From the IMG/VR virus record IMGVR_UViG_3300043395_002348, positions 1 to 45,338 of that record: a stretch of 45,338 nt of DNA. One strand, given 5' to 3'. Within the stretch, counting starts at the first letter, position 1; each line of letters starts with the position of its first letter. Below are positions 37,639-45,036 of this stretch, piece by piece. The notes under the pieces were generated by a model. The model was not told the DNA's origin. It made no database searches and saw only the letters and a program-made list of their open reading frames with translations. The position numbers and the translations under genes are program-made. This DNA is from a virus.

Positions 37639-38252
37639 TGATACGTTTATCTGACATATTTGTAAAAAATAAAGAAACTGGAAAAAAGTACGATGTTAAA
37701 AAAGTAAATCCAGAAAAGCATGAATTTGCTTGGGATTTTAGGGGTAGTAAAGAAAACCCAAATCCTTTTCAAAAAGAAAAACCAAAATCTAAATTAAAAG
37801 AAGAACAACCACATCAAAAAGAAATGATTGATGGTATTGTTGAAATGCTAGTTCAGGTTAAAGATATAGATAACCGCAAACAAATGGCATTGGATAGATT
37901 AAGAGATTTTAAAAAAGAAGGAATTGAAGTAAACGCTGATGAGTTTATGGAAAGATGCGGACTTGGTGAGATGAATGAGAAATGGAGTGCAAAATATAAA
38001 AAATCTATCAATTGTTCTAATCCAAAGGGATTTTCACAAAGAGCACATTGTCAAGGTAGAAAGAAGCATGAAGTTATTGAAGAAGCAATGCAATTATTCT
38101 TAGAAAAGAATTGTCCAACTGACCCAGCTAAATGGTCAGCATCTAAAGCAGCAGCAAAAAGAAAGTTTGATGTATATCCTTCAGCTTACGCAAACGGATG
38201 GGCTGCAAAAAATTACAAATCAAAAGGTGGGGGTTGGAAAACCTGTAAATAA
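37638..38252 (+). CDS. Tagged-type protein 4 with two Cys-rich phage motifs (204 aa)
   Basis: Begins MIRLSDIFVKNKETG: the tag has its first seven residues but K at position 10, so the cleavage glutamate is missing. The body has a helical middle (QKEMIDGIVEMLVQVKDI), then KWSAKYKKSINCSNPKGFSQ and RAHCQGRKK, and at the end KWSASKAAAKRKFDVYPSAY ANGWAAKNYK (written in two parts), resembling DUF5872-type virion-associated motifs. It may be packaged without cleavage or be structural. TAATG coupling on both sides. Confidence 0.65.
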   Translation: MIRLSDIFVKNKETGKKYDVKKVNPEKHEFAWDFRGSKENPNPFQKEKPKSKLKEEQPHQKEMIDGIVEMLVQVKDIDNRKQMALDRLRDFKKEGIEVNADEFMERCGLGEMNEKWSAKYKKSINCSNPKGFSQRAHCQGRKKHEVIEEAMQLFLEKNCPTDPAKWSASKAAAKRKFDVYPSAYANGWAAKNYKSKGGGWKTCK

Positions 38253-38485
38253 TGATAAGTTTAAAATCCTTACTTAAAGAAGAAAAAGAGTTCATCATTT
38301 GGGGAGTTCCTCCTGGCGAAAGAGATGAAGTTGTAGCATATACAAAAGCTAAGAGTATGCCTGAAGCTAAGAAAGTAATGGATATTCTCAAACAAAAGCA
38401 TGGTTTGACAAAATTGAGAGTTCAAGTTATAGACCTTTCACAAACATACGATTTAAAAAAAGCATTTAGTAGTACTGTAAGATGA
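38252..38485 (+). CDS. Tagged small protein 5: candidate internal head protein (77 aa)
   Basis: Begins MISLKSLLKE|EKEF, a perfect tag with L8-K9-E10. The remaining 67 residues look like a compact alpha/beta domain: FIIWGVPPGERDEVVAYTKA, then helix KSMPEAKKVMDILKQKHG, then LTKLRVQVIDL. It recalls a small ferredoxin-like fold. Function unknown. Overlaps the next gene by 4 nt. Confidence 0.65.
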   Translation: MISLKSLLKEEKEFIIWGVPPGERDEVVAYTKAKSMPEAKKVMDILKQKHGLTKLRVQVIDLSQTYDLKKAFSSTVR

Positions 38486-39051
38486 TAAGATTAACCAAAA
38501 TATTAAAAGAAGGTATTTTATCTGATGTACTTACATTTGCTTTAGTTAATGGAGCAATTTGGGCAATATCCCAAGTTATCAGGTCTTTTAGAAACAAATC
38601 AGAATACAAAAAATTTGAAAGTGAACCTCACATAAAATGGTTAGATAGACTGGGTGTTAATGAAAATTTTAATAAATTTGTTTATCATACAATTAAAAAT
38701 GACAAAAAATTAAAAGAGTTTGATTCAAAATTATCAAAGGCAACCAATGGTGGGGCAAAAACAAATATCCAAACTGCTAAATACAAATACGAAAAAGAAA
38801 TTGTAAAAAAATGGTTAGATAGTGATATTGCACAAAAAGAATTAGATAAAGTTTTTGAAGAAATATACCCTGATTTAACAAAAGATAGTGATATTCCTGG
38901 TAATGGTGTAAAATTTACTTGGACATTTCCTCAATGGAAAAGTATTATCACAAAAAATGCAACTAAAGAATGGGCAGATGTTCTCAACGATGGTACTACA
39001 AAAAAGTTTATAAATCAATTTGCTAAAAAACAAGGTTTGGAATTAATATGA
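38482..39051 (+). CDS. Tagged protein 6: candidate internal head protein (189 aa)
   Basis: Begins MIRLTKILKE|GILSD, perfect tag with L8-K9-E10. Directly behind the tag is a hydrophobic stretch (about 14-32, VLTFALVNGAIWAISQVI) that could insert in a membrane or a hydrophobic pocket, followed by a basic, mostly helical body (FRNKSEYKKFESEPHIKWLD ... AKKQGLELI). A packaged protein that can meet the host membrane after injection is one reading. No family recognised. ATGA overlap with the Ntn hydrolase gene. Confidence 0.65.
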   Translation: MIRLTKILKEGILSDVLTFALVNGAIWAISQVIRSFRNKSEYKKFESEPHIKWLDRLGVNENFNKFVYHTIKNDKKLKEFDSKLSKATNGGAKTNIQTAKYKYEKEIVKKWLDSDIAQKELDKVFEEIYPDLTKDSDIPGNGVKFTWTFPQWKSIITKNATKEWADVLNDGTTKKFINQFAKKQGLELI

Positions 39052-39854
39052 TAAACGAATGTATTATTGTATCAAAAGAAGTTGGAGATAAGTTTATCCT
39101 TGCTAAAAATAGGGATAGAGCTTACAAACCAAAATTAGAAATCGTACACGAACTAATTGATGGGGTGGAAGTTGCATATATACATGATATGATTACCGAT
39201 TGGAGTGAGGGATTAAATGAATTTGGTATTGGTATCGTAAACTCCGCATTGCTTGTTGGACATGATGAAGCTGAAAAGAAATTAGTAAAGAAAGCAGGTA
39301 AACCTTCTAAGGATGGTAAAAAGATTAGAACTGCACTTTCACAAAAAACATTAAAAGAAGCTATTAAAGCTGCACTTAAAACCGATGGTGGTATAAATGG
39401 ACATACATTTGTATCTTCACCTAAACATATGGTTAGTATAGAGAAAACCTCAAAACACAAACCAGATGTAAAACTACATAATATATTGCATCCAGTGGTT
39501 AGAACTAATCATGGACATTTGTTTACCGATGCTGGATATACTAATGGTGAAAAATACCTTTCTTCTAAAATGAGAAAAATATCTGCTGAAAAAACTATTG
39601 ATAAAGTAAAAGATTGGGAAGAAATTGCACAAGCTATGAGAAAGGAATACTTTCCAAAAGAATCTCAATTGAATATGAGAAGACAGGCTAAGGATATGTT
39701 TACATCTTCTCAAACTGTAATGAATCTTACTGATAGAATATTAGATGTAGAATACTTTTTCGATAAGGTAGAATCATTTGAAGGGGTTAATAATAAGCTT
39801 CCAAAAGATTACCAACCTAAGATAAAAATACAGGTTAGGAAACTTGAATCCTAA
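39048..39854 (+). CDS. Cys-Ntn hydrolase (C45/AAT-type) with Cys at position 5
   Basis: A 268-residue protein with the hallmarks of N-terminal-nucleophile Cys hydrolases: Cys5 in MINECIIVSK, KNRDR (about 19-23), then DWSEGLNEFGIGIVNSAL (about 51-68), RTNHGHLFTDAGYTNGE (about 152-168) and SSKMRKIS. These act on amide bonds (acyl-transferases, amidases, peptidases); the substrate is unknown. The nucleophile must be the first residue. Here MINE must be removed first, and I2-N3-E4 fits the L/I-x-E rule of T4 prohead protease. Ends the tagged operon. Confidence 0.72.
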   Translation: MINECIIVSKEVGDKFILAKNRDRAYKPKLEIVHELIDGVEVAYIHDMITDWSEGLNEFGIGIVNSALLVGHDEAEKKLVKKAGKPSKDGKKIRTALSQKTLKEAIKAALKTDGGINGHTFVSSPKHMVSIEKTSKHKPDVKLHNILHPVVRTNHGHLFTDAGYTNGEKYLSSKMRKISAEKTIDKVKDWEEIAQAMRKEYFPKESQLNMRRQAKDMFTSSQTVMNLTDRILDVEYFFDKVESFEGVNNKLPKDYQPKIKIQVRKLES

Positions 39855-39869
39855 CTTTTCCTGATATAC

Positions 39870-39878
39870 ATATTTATA
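39870..39878 (+). promoter_or_regulatory. Candidate late promoter ATATTTATA (before 39902)
   Basis: Recurring core, 23 nt before the ATG at 39902, at the head of the baseplate hub unit and 15 nt after the Ntn hydrolase stop. Confidence 0.55.
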
Positions 39879-39901
39879 GACGTACAATAAATAACAAAAG
39901 T

Positions 39902-40294
39902 ATGTCAACAGATTTCGAAATATTCAAAGGAAAGAATCTGAGTTCTCTATTTGAGGACATTTACAATAATCAGGTTTCTAAAAAACAAAAAATAAGCTCT
40001 TTAATAGAAGAATTAAAGAAAATGATTAAACATGCGGGTGATGTTGCATCAGTAGGTCCAATATTGCAAGGTTTAATTGATAGTTCGGTAAAGAATGATG
40101 ACCAATTGGTAAAATTAGCATCAATTGTACAAAAGATTGTAGCAGCAGAAAAGAAAACCGAAGGGCAGGATGGATTCTTAACTGAATTTGAAAAGAATCA
40201 ACTTCTTAGAGAGCTAGAAGAAACTAAGCAAGAAGTAGAAAGAGTGGATGATTTGGAGTTTGAACTAGATGAATTAAAAAAATCAATAAAGTAA
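39902..40294 (+). CDS. Coiled-coil protein opening the baseplate operon (130 aa)
   Basis: A 130-residue helical protein: FEIFKGKNLSSLFEDIYNNQ, then VSKKQKISSLIEELKKMIKH, a middle helix with GPILQGLIDSS, and a C-terminal acidic coiled coil (LLRELEETKQEVERVDDLEFEL). It precedes the gp5-like spike by 1 nt, as a small helical gene often does in T4-like baseplate operons. It may be an assembly factor or wedge component; no exact T4 equivalent is claimed. Confidence 0.65.
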   Translation: MSTDFEIFKGKNLSSLFEDIYNNQVSKKQKISSLIEELKKMIKHAGDVASVGPILQGLIDSSVKNDDQLVKLASIVQKIVAAEKKTEGQDGFLTEFEKNQLLRELEETKQEVERVDDLEFELDELKKSIK

Positions 40295-40295
40295 A

Positions 40296-41531
40296 ATGGC
40301 ATTATTTTCAGGAAGAGTAGGTACTAATAATTCTGTTTCGCAAAGAAATACAGCACCATTTGATTCTAAATTGGGTTTTGTTTATGAAGTAATTTTAGAT
40401 GAAACTAATGAATATGCTAAACAAAAAGAAGTATATGCATCTTATATTGGAGCAATACGATTTAGAACAAGAGAAATGTCAGTAACATCTGATATTGACC
40501 TACCAATAGCATTTCCTTTTGATAAAAATATAAAAAATTTACCAGTTAGAAATGAAATAGTAGAAATTATAAAAATACAAGGTGGACATTATTATTATAG
40601 AAAAATTGGTGTTGGATATAACCCATCTCTTGTAGCAGAAGAGAATGCAATATCATCGGAATTTGCAAAAGAAAATCAACTGCAAAATAGTGCCGATGGA
40701 TATAATACTGTTTCCGCAACAAATACTCCAAACGCAACTAATACCGAAAGTAAAACAAATGGTTTTGGTAAATATTATCAACCAAAAAAATATCTTCATA
40801 ATTTAAAACTATATGAAGGAGATTTGTTAATTGAAGGTAGATTTGGAAACACTATAAGATTATCAGGGTATAATAACCCAGAAAATAAATATGCACCGTC
40901 TTTAATTATAAGAAATAGAGAAAGTGGAATTAGTCTTACAGACAAATATGATGAAAAACAAAGTGTAGAAGAAGATTTTAATAGAGATGGTAGCATTATA
41001 GCTATGACATCTGAACAATTTGAACTTCCATTTACACCTGGAACTTTATCTGATAAAGGTTCAACTGATTTTGAAACAAAACCAGCATCGTTTTCAGATT
41101 ATCCAACTAAATTAATTGGAGACCAAATATTGATAAATTCTGGAAGAATAATTCTTTCTTCTAAAAATGCAGAAATGATGTTCTTTTCTAAAAAGAATTA
41201 TGGATTTATTTCTGATGGTGGATTATCAATAGATAATAAACTAGGTATGGATGTTACTGTTGGTGATAATATTAACTTTGTAACTAATGATAGAGATGTT
41301 GTCTTTTATACTGGGAAAGGTTCTATATTTTTAGGAAATGACCAATTAGAGCCGTTAGTAAAAGGAACTAAATTAGTAAATATTTTATCAGAACTTATTG
41401 ATGCTATTACTCAGCAAGTATTTCTTACACCATCGGGCCCAACCGCAGAAGGACCTACAAATATTTCTCAGTTTGGAAATATTAAATCAAAACTTAACGA
41501 TATACTAAGTAAATTAAATCAAACTGCATAA
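40296..41531 (+). CDS. gp5-like baseplate hub / central spike protein (411 aa)
   Basis: The N-terminal part (LGFVYEVILDETNEYAKQKE, YIGAIRFRTREMSV, PVRNEIVEIIKIQ) fits an OB-fold as in T4 gp5. The C-terminal part (KLIGDQILINSGRIILSSKN, AEMMFFSKKN, LGMDVTVGDNINFVTNDRDV) shows the repeated short strands of a trimeric beta-helix spike. T4 gp5 carries a lysozyme between these; none is seen here, and the cell-wall hydrolases are instead separate genes just downstream. Coupled by TAATG to the Ala-rich protein. Confidence 0.75.
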   Translation: MALFSGRVGTNNSVSQRNTAPFDSKLGFVYEVILDETNEYAKQKEVYASYIGAIRFRTREMSVTSDIDLPIAFPFDKNIKNLPVRNEIVEIIKIQGGHYYYRKIGVGYNPSLVAEENAISSEFAKENQLQNSADGYNTVSATNTPNATNTESKTNGFGKYYQPKKYLHNLKLYEGDLLIEGRFGNTIRLSGYNNPENKYAPSLIIRNRESGISLTDKYDEKQSVEEDFNRDGSIIAMTSEQFELPFTPGTLSDKGSTDFETKPASFSDYPTKLIGDQILINSGRIILSSKNAEMMFFSKKNYGFISDGGLSIDNKLGMDVTVGDNINFVTNDRDVVFYTGKGSIFLGNDQLEPLVKGTKLVNILSELIDAITQQVFLTPSGPTAEGPTNISQFGNIKSKLNDILSKLNQTA

Positions 41532-42169
41532 TGCCAAAAACAACTATTATACCAACTACCCAAGCTGATTTACAAAATACGATTCAACAGCAAAATCAAC
41601 AAACGCAACAATTAGCATCTCAGGCACAGCAAGCAGCTTCTCAGGGACAACAATTAGTTCAGCAAGTAAGTTCTCAATTAACTGGACAAGCTGGTGCTTT
41701 AGTAGGACAAGCTGGTGCTTTAGTGGGACAGGCTGGTGCTTTAGCAGGACAAGCTGGTGCTTTAGCAGGACAAGCTGGTGCAGCCGCAGCAGCCGCACAA
41801 GCAGCTGCACAAGCAGCGGCGGCAGCTGCACAAGCGGCAGCTGCACAAGCTGCAGCACAAGCTGCAGCAGCGGCAGGTGCAGTAACAGGAGCAATTTCAG
41901 CTATTAAAGGATTTAAATTACCAAAGTTACCTAAAGTAAGAGAATTTAAACCAAAAAAACTTAAAAAACCAAAATTGTTTTCTAACAAAGATAAACTAGC
42001 TAAAATAAAAAGTATAAAAGTACCGGAAATACCTAAAGTACCAAACATACCAAAGTTGGATACCTCTGGATTATCAAATGCAGTTTCACAAGCTAAATCA
42101 GTAGCACAATCGGCAGTATCACAAGCACAATCATCAATACCAAATATAAGTAATATTACAAATAAATAA
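41531..42169 (+). CDS. Ala/Gln-rich repeat protein of the baseplate operon (212 aa)
   Basis: A Gln-rich coil (about 12-50), then five near-identical heptads GQAGALV/A (about 52-84), an Ala/Gln helix (about 85-120), and a basic Pro/Lys tail (FKLPKLPKVREFKPKKLKKP; IKVPEIPKVPNIPKL). It likely forms a long helix or fibre-like rod linked to the spike. The DNA repeat makes copy-number change likely. Starts in TAATG overlap with the spike gene. Confidence 0.7.
   Translation: MPKTTIIPTTQADLQNTIQQQNQQTQQLASQAQQAASQGQQLVQQVSSQLTGQAGALVGQAGALVGQAGALAGQAGALAGQAGAAAAAAQAAAQAAAAAAQAAAAQAAAQAAAAAGAVTGAISAIKGFKLPKLPKVREFKPKKLKKPKLFSNKDKLAKIKSIKVPEIPKVPNIPKLDTSGLSNAVSQAKSVAQSAVSQAQSSIPNISNITNK
41684..41782 (+). 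repeat. 21-bp tandem repeat encoding GQAGAL(V/A)
   Basis: Four full 21-bp units and one partial unit (GGACAAGCTGGTGCTTTAGTA type) at 41684, 41705, 41726, 41747 and 41768, differing by one to three bases. The low divergence suggests recent expansion by slippage. Confidence 0.85.
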
Positions 42170-42172
42170 AAT

Positions 42173-43456
42173 ATGTCTTGGGCATTATTTAAAGCTAATA
42201 TATTAAAATACGCAAACAATCCAAATACTTTGCCTGATTTACAAAGAGTGGCAAAACTTTGGACTACTGAATATGATGCTGCAATAAAAAGAGGATATGA
42301 TACAGTTAATTTTGTAAAAGTAAAGCAAGGTAATACTAAGTTAATGGAGGAGCTTGTTTACGCAGCTTTATTAAAAGGACAAACATCAAAACAACCTTAT
42401 GATTTAGTTGGAGAATTAGGAAAGGCAGTTCAGGCATATTGGACCGGTGCGGTATTAAATGAAGTACCAATCCCATTCATACCAGCAGTTGGAGCTATTT
42501 CAAATATTGCAGTAACATCAAATGTTGTTATTAACGTTGGAACATGGACTCCACCACAACAGGTTTTAGCAGCACCACAGCAAGACCCACCACCCAGTGT
42601 TAAAGATGATTTGGAAAAATACAAAGAAAGTCAAAAAACTTTTGATGAAATTTTTAAAACAACAATCGTTGTTTATGATGATAGATTACCAACACCAACA
42701 CAAATACAACAAAGTGTAATTCAGTATAAACAAGAAGTAGGATTAGAACAAGGAGTTGATGCAGGTACATCTGATGTTACTACAGATGATACACCAAAAA
42801 GAAAAATAGATCCTGTAAGGGGGGATAAAAAATTATTTGATGCGGTTGCAAATGGAATATGGCCTGCAATTGGAGAATATGGAAATTTTGAAGTAGATAT
42901 TCCAACTACATCTAAACAACCTTGGTATAAAAGTGGAACTAAAAAGTTTCCTTTAACTTCTCAATTAACAACTTCAGCTGAAATAAATGAATATTTACAA
43001 AAAACAGGTGGTAAAGGTGTTAGGGTTTGGTTTAAGGTAAATCCAAAATATCTTCAACAAAATTGTGCTAAAATAACAGTACCAACTGCTAGTGGAAGCT
43101 CCACAGTATTAGTTCACAAACAATTAAAAGCAGTTGTAGAACCTGCTTTTTCAAAAATCAAACAAAAAGGATTGGAAAAATATATTAAAAATTGTGGTGG
43201 TGGACTAGCTCTTAGAAATGTAACAGATGGAACACGCTTATCAAATCATAGCTGGGGATTGGCAATTGATATGAATACCGATATATATCCTTTTGGTTAT
43301 AAATTTGCGGCAGATGGCATATATTCTGGTAGAACAAAAGTTAGAGATTTTAATGAGTTTGATTTGGGATTTTTAGAAGTTGCAAAAATTTTTCAAAATG
43401 AGGGGTTAACGTGGTTAAAAAATAATGACCCGATGCACGTATCAATTTATGAATAA
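42173..43456 (+). CDS. Tail-associated M15-type peptidase (427 aa)
   Basis: The C-terminal domain is an M15/VanY-like zinc peptidase, with ligands His359 and Asp366 in NHSWGLAIDMN and His422 in DPMHVSIYE, as in D-Ala-D-Ala carboxypeptidases and phage endolysins. It would cut peptidoglycan stem peptides. The N-terminal 140 residues are helical (ILKYANNPNTLPDLQRVAKL) and end in a Pro/Gln linker, probably a baseplate-docking part. Its place between the spike repeat protein and a second peptidase, not near a holin, points to DNA entry and not to lysis, though it could serve both. Confidence 0.8.
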   Translation: MSWALFKANILKYANNPNTLPDLQRVAKLWTTEYDAAIKRGYDTVNFVKVKQGNTKLMEELVYAALLKGQTSKQPYDLVGELGKAVQAYWTGAVLNEVPIPFIPAVGAISNIAVTSNVVINVGTWTPPQQVLAAPQQDPPPSVKDDLEKYKESQKTFDEIFKTTIVVYDDRLPTPTQIQQSVIQYKQEVGLEQGVDAGTSDVTTDDTPKRKIDPVRGDKKLFDAVANGIWPAIGEYGNFEVDIPTTSKQPWYKSGTKKFPLTSQLTTSAEINEYLQKTGGKGVRVWFKVNPKYLQQNCAKITVPTASGSSTVLVHKQLKAVVEPAFSKIKQKGLEKYIKNCGGGLALRNVTDGTRLSNHSWGLAIDMNTDIYPFGYKFAADGIYSGRTKVRDFNEFDLGFLEVAKIFQNEGLTWLKNNDPMHVSIYE

Positions 43457-43467
43457 ATGTAATTAGT

Positions 43468-44517
43468 ATGTCAATAATAAGTCCTACAAAAAATACATCT
43501 TTAATAATAGATGATTTTATTCAATACGCAACGCAACACCTAACAACAGTTAGCGGAATAGTAAATACGGTATCGTTATATCCTACAATACCAACACCAA
43601 CTCCTGCACCTGGAGTTTTAAATTGGACAGGTTATACAGTACCACCAGCTGCACCAACACGTACTCCAACACAAGAGTTATACGATAAGATAGATTGGAG
43701 TAAAACAGATTTAGACCCTAATGACCCAGAAGTACAAGATATCATAAATCCAAATCTAAATAAAATAGATGCAATTGCAATAGAATATAAAAGATATCAA
43801 GCATCAAACCCTACTGAATTTAAAGACTCTAATTCGGAAGAAGAATCTTCAAATGCAGCAAGTCAGGTAAATCAGATAAAAGCAGAAAAATTAAACCAAA
43901 TTTTAATTAACCAAGGTATTGTAAAATTAGAACCAGCAGAGAATATAAAATCTGGATATAAGAATTTAGATGAATTATTACAAAAAGCTGGACAATGGGC
44001 TAGAACTCTTGGTAAAAACCCTAAAGTAAAATATGAAAACTTAAAAAGTGGTTATATAAAAGGTGTTCATGGGTTGTGTCCACAAGGTACACAAGCGGTA
44101 GTAGCTGCTTTAACTGGTGTAAAAGGACTAGGTCAAATTAGTGGAAATGCTGATTGGTTTTCATTCAAAAATCCGTCAACTGGAGGTGGTACATCATCTT
44201 TTGCAAACTCAATTGGTGGAAAAGCTTATTATGAGGATAAGAAAAGGATAGTAGTTCCTAGTGCCTCAAATGGTAGTCCTGATTTTTCTAAATCTTATAT
44301 AGGAAATCCAGCAGAATGGCAAATTGGGGATATAATTGTTATGGGTTATACAAATAATAAACCATACGGTCATATTCAGGTGTGGACAGGTTGGAATTGG
44401 GTTAGTGATTTTACACAAAGGAGTATTCAAAAAAACCATGTAGATACTAATACAATAGCATTATGGAGATTGAATCAAAATGGAAAAGCAGCAGTACAAT
44501 CTCAAAAAAATGTATAA
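43468..44517 (+). CDS. Tail-associated Cys/His peptidase, CHAP or NlpC/P60-like (349 aa)
   Basis: The C-terminal domain (about 190-340) has the order Cys then His: Cys204 in GLCPQGTQAVVAAL, WQIGDIIVM (284-292) and His302 in PYGHIQVWTGWN. This is the pattern of CHAP/NlpC/P60 amidases or endopeptidases that cut peptidoglycan peptides. The N-terminal half is Pro/Thr-rich, then acidic and helical, likely a linker and docking arm. It is adjacent to the M15 peptidase, so the baseplate may carry two different cell-wall activities. Confidence 0.75.
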   Translation: MSIISPTKNTSLIIDDFIQYATQHLTTVSGIVNTVSLYPTIPTPTPAPGVLNWTGYTVPPAAPTRTPTQELYDKIDWSKTDLDPNDPEVQDIINPNLNKIDAIAIEYKRYQASNPTEFKDSNSEEESSNAASQVNQIKAEKLNQILINQGIVKLEPAENIKSGYKNLDELLQKAGQWARTLGKNPKVKYENLKSGYIKGVHGLCPQGTQAVVAALTGVKGLGQISGNADWFSFKNPSTGGGTSSFANSIGGKAYYEDKKRIVVPSASNGSPDFSKSYIGNPAEWQIGDIIVMGYTNNKPYGHIQVWTGWNWVSDFTQRSIQKNHVDTNTIALWRLNQNGKAAVQSQKNV

Positions 44518-44539
44518 ATCCCAAAAATAAACGAATTAA

Positions 44540-44549
44540 ATATTTATAA
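44540..44549 (+). promoter_or_regulatory. Candidate late promoter ATATTTATAA (before 44569)
   Basis: Recurring core with AA extension, 19 nt before the ATG at 44569, with AAGGA just before the start codon. It would drive the gp25 wedge unit. Confidence 0.55.
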
Positions 44550-44568
44550 ACATAACAAATAAGGACTT

Positions 44569-45036
44569 ATGAATACTGATAAATTATTACAAGCCATTCA
44601 AATCTTAGTTAAAGAGGAACTTAAACAACAACTTCCTACTCTTATTAAGGAAGCAGTAAGGTCTGAAATGAAAAAGGTATTAGCTGAACAAAAGCAACCT
44701 AAAAGTACTGGATTAAGTATGGCTAAGGCTATTTTGGGTGATGATGAACCTAAAGTGGCCGAAACAAAAACTTACACTAAAAACCCAATGATTAACCAAA
44801 TCCTAAATGAAACTAGAGCCGCAGTATCAAATGATGGTGGATATAGAACAATGAGTTTTGGACAAGGTGATATGGGTTCAATTGTAGGTAGAACTGCAAT
44901 AGCTGAAAAAATGGGTTATGGTGATTTCGCTGGTGGTGGACAAAAAACTGGATTGGGTGTACAAACCGGCGTAGCAGAATTAGACAAAGCTTTCAATAGA
45001 GATTATTCTGAGCTTGTTAAAAGATTTAAGAAGTAA
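44569..45036 (+). CDS. Structural or assembly protein before gp25 (155 aa)
   Basis: A 155-residue protein with an N-terminal amphipathic coil (LLQAIQILVKEELKQQLPTL, then IKEAVRSEMKKVLAEQKQ) and a Gly-rich, probably flexible, C-terminal half (MSFGQGDMGSIVGRTAIAEK, GYGDFAGGGQKTGLG). The sequence resembles small helical virion-associated or chaperone proteins that precede gp25 in T4-like phages. Its stop overlaps the gp25 start (TAATG), so the pair is co-translated. Confidence 0.65.
   Translation: MNTDKLLQAIQILVKEELKQQLPTLIKEAVRSEMKKVLAEQKQPKSTGLSMAKAILGDDEPKVAETKTYTKNPMINQILNETRAAVSNDGGYRTMSFGQGDMGSIVGRTAIAEKMGYGDFAGGGQKTGLGVQTGVAELDKAFNRDYSELVKRFKK

Noticed and set aside
41674-42219. Minus-strand ORF of 181 codons opposite the Ala-rich protein
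   Set aside because: It is open only because Ala and Gln codons give few stops in the complement; it has no promoter, no start context and lies opposite a convincing operon gene.
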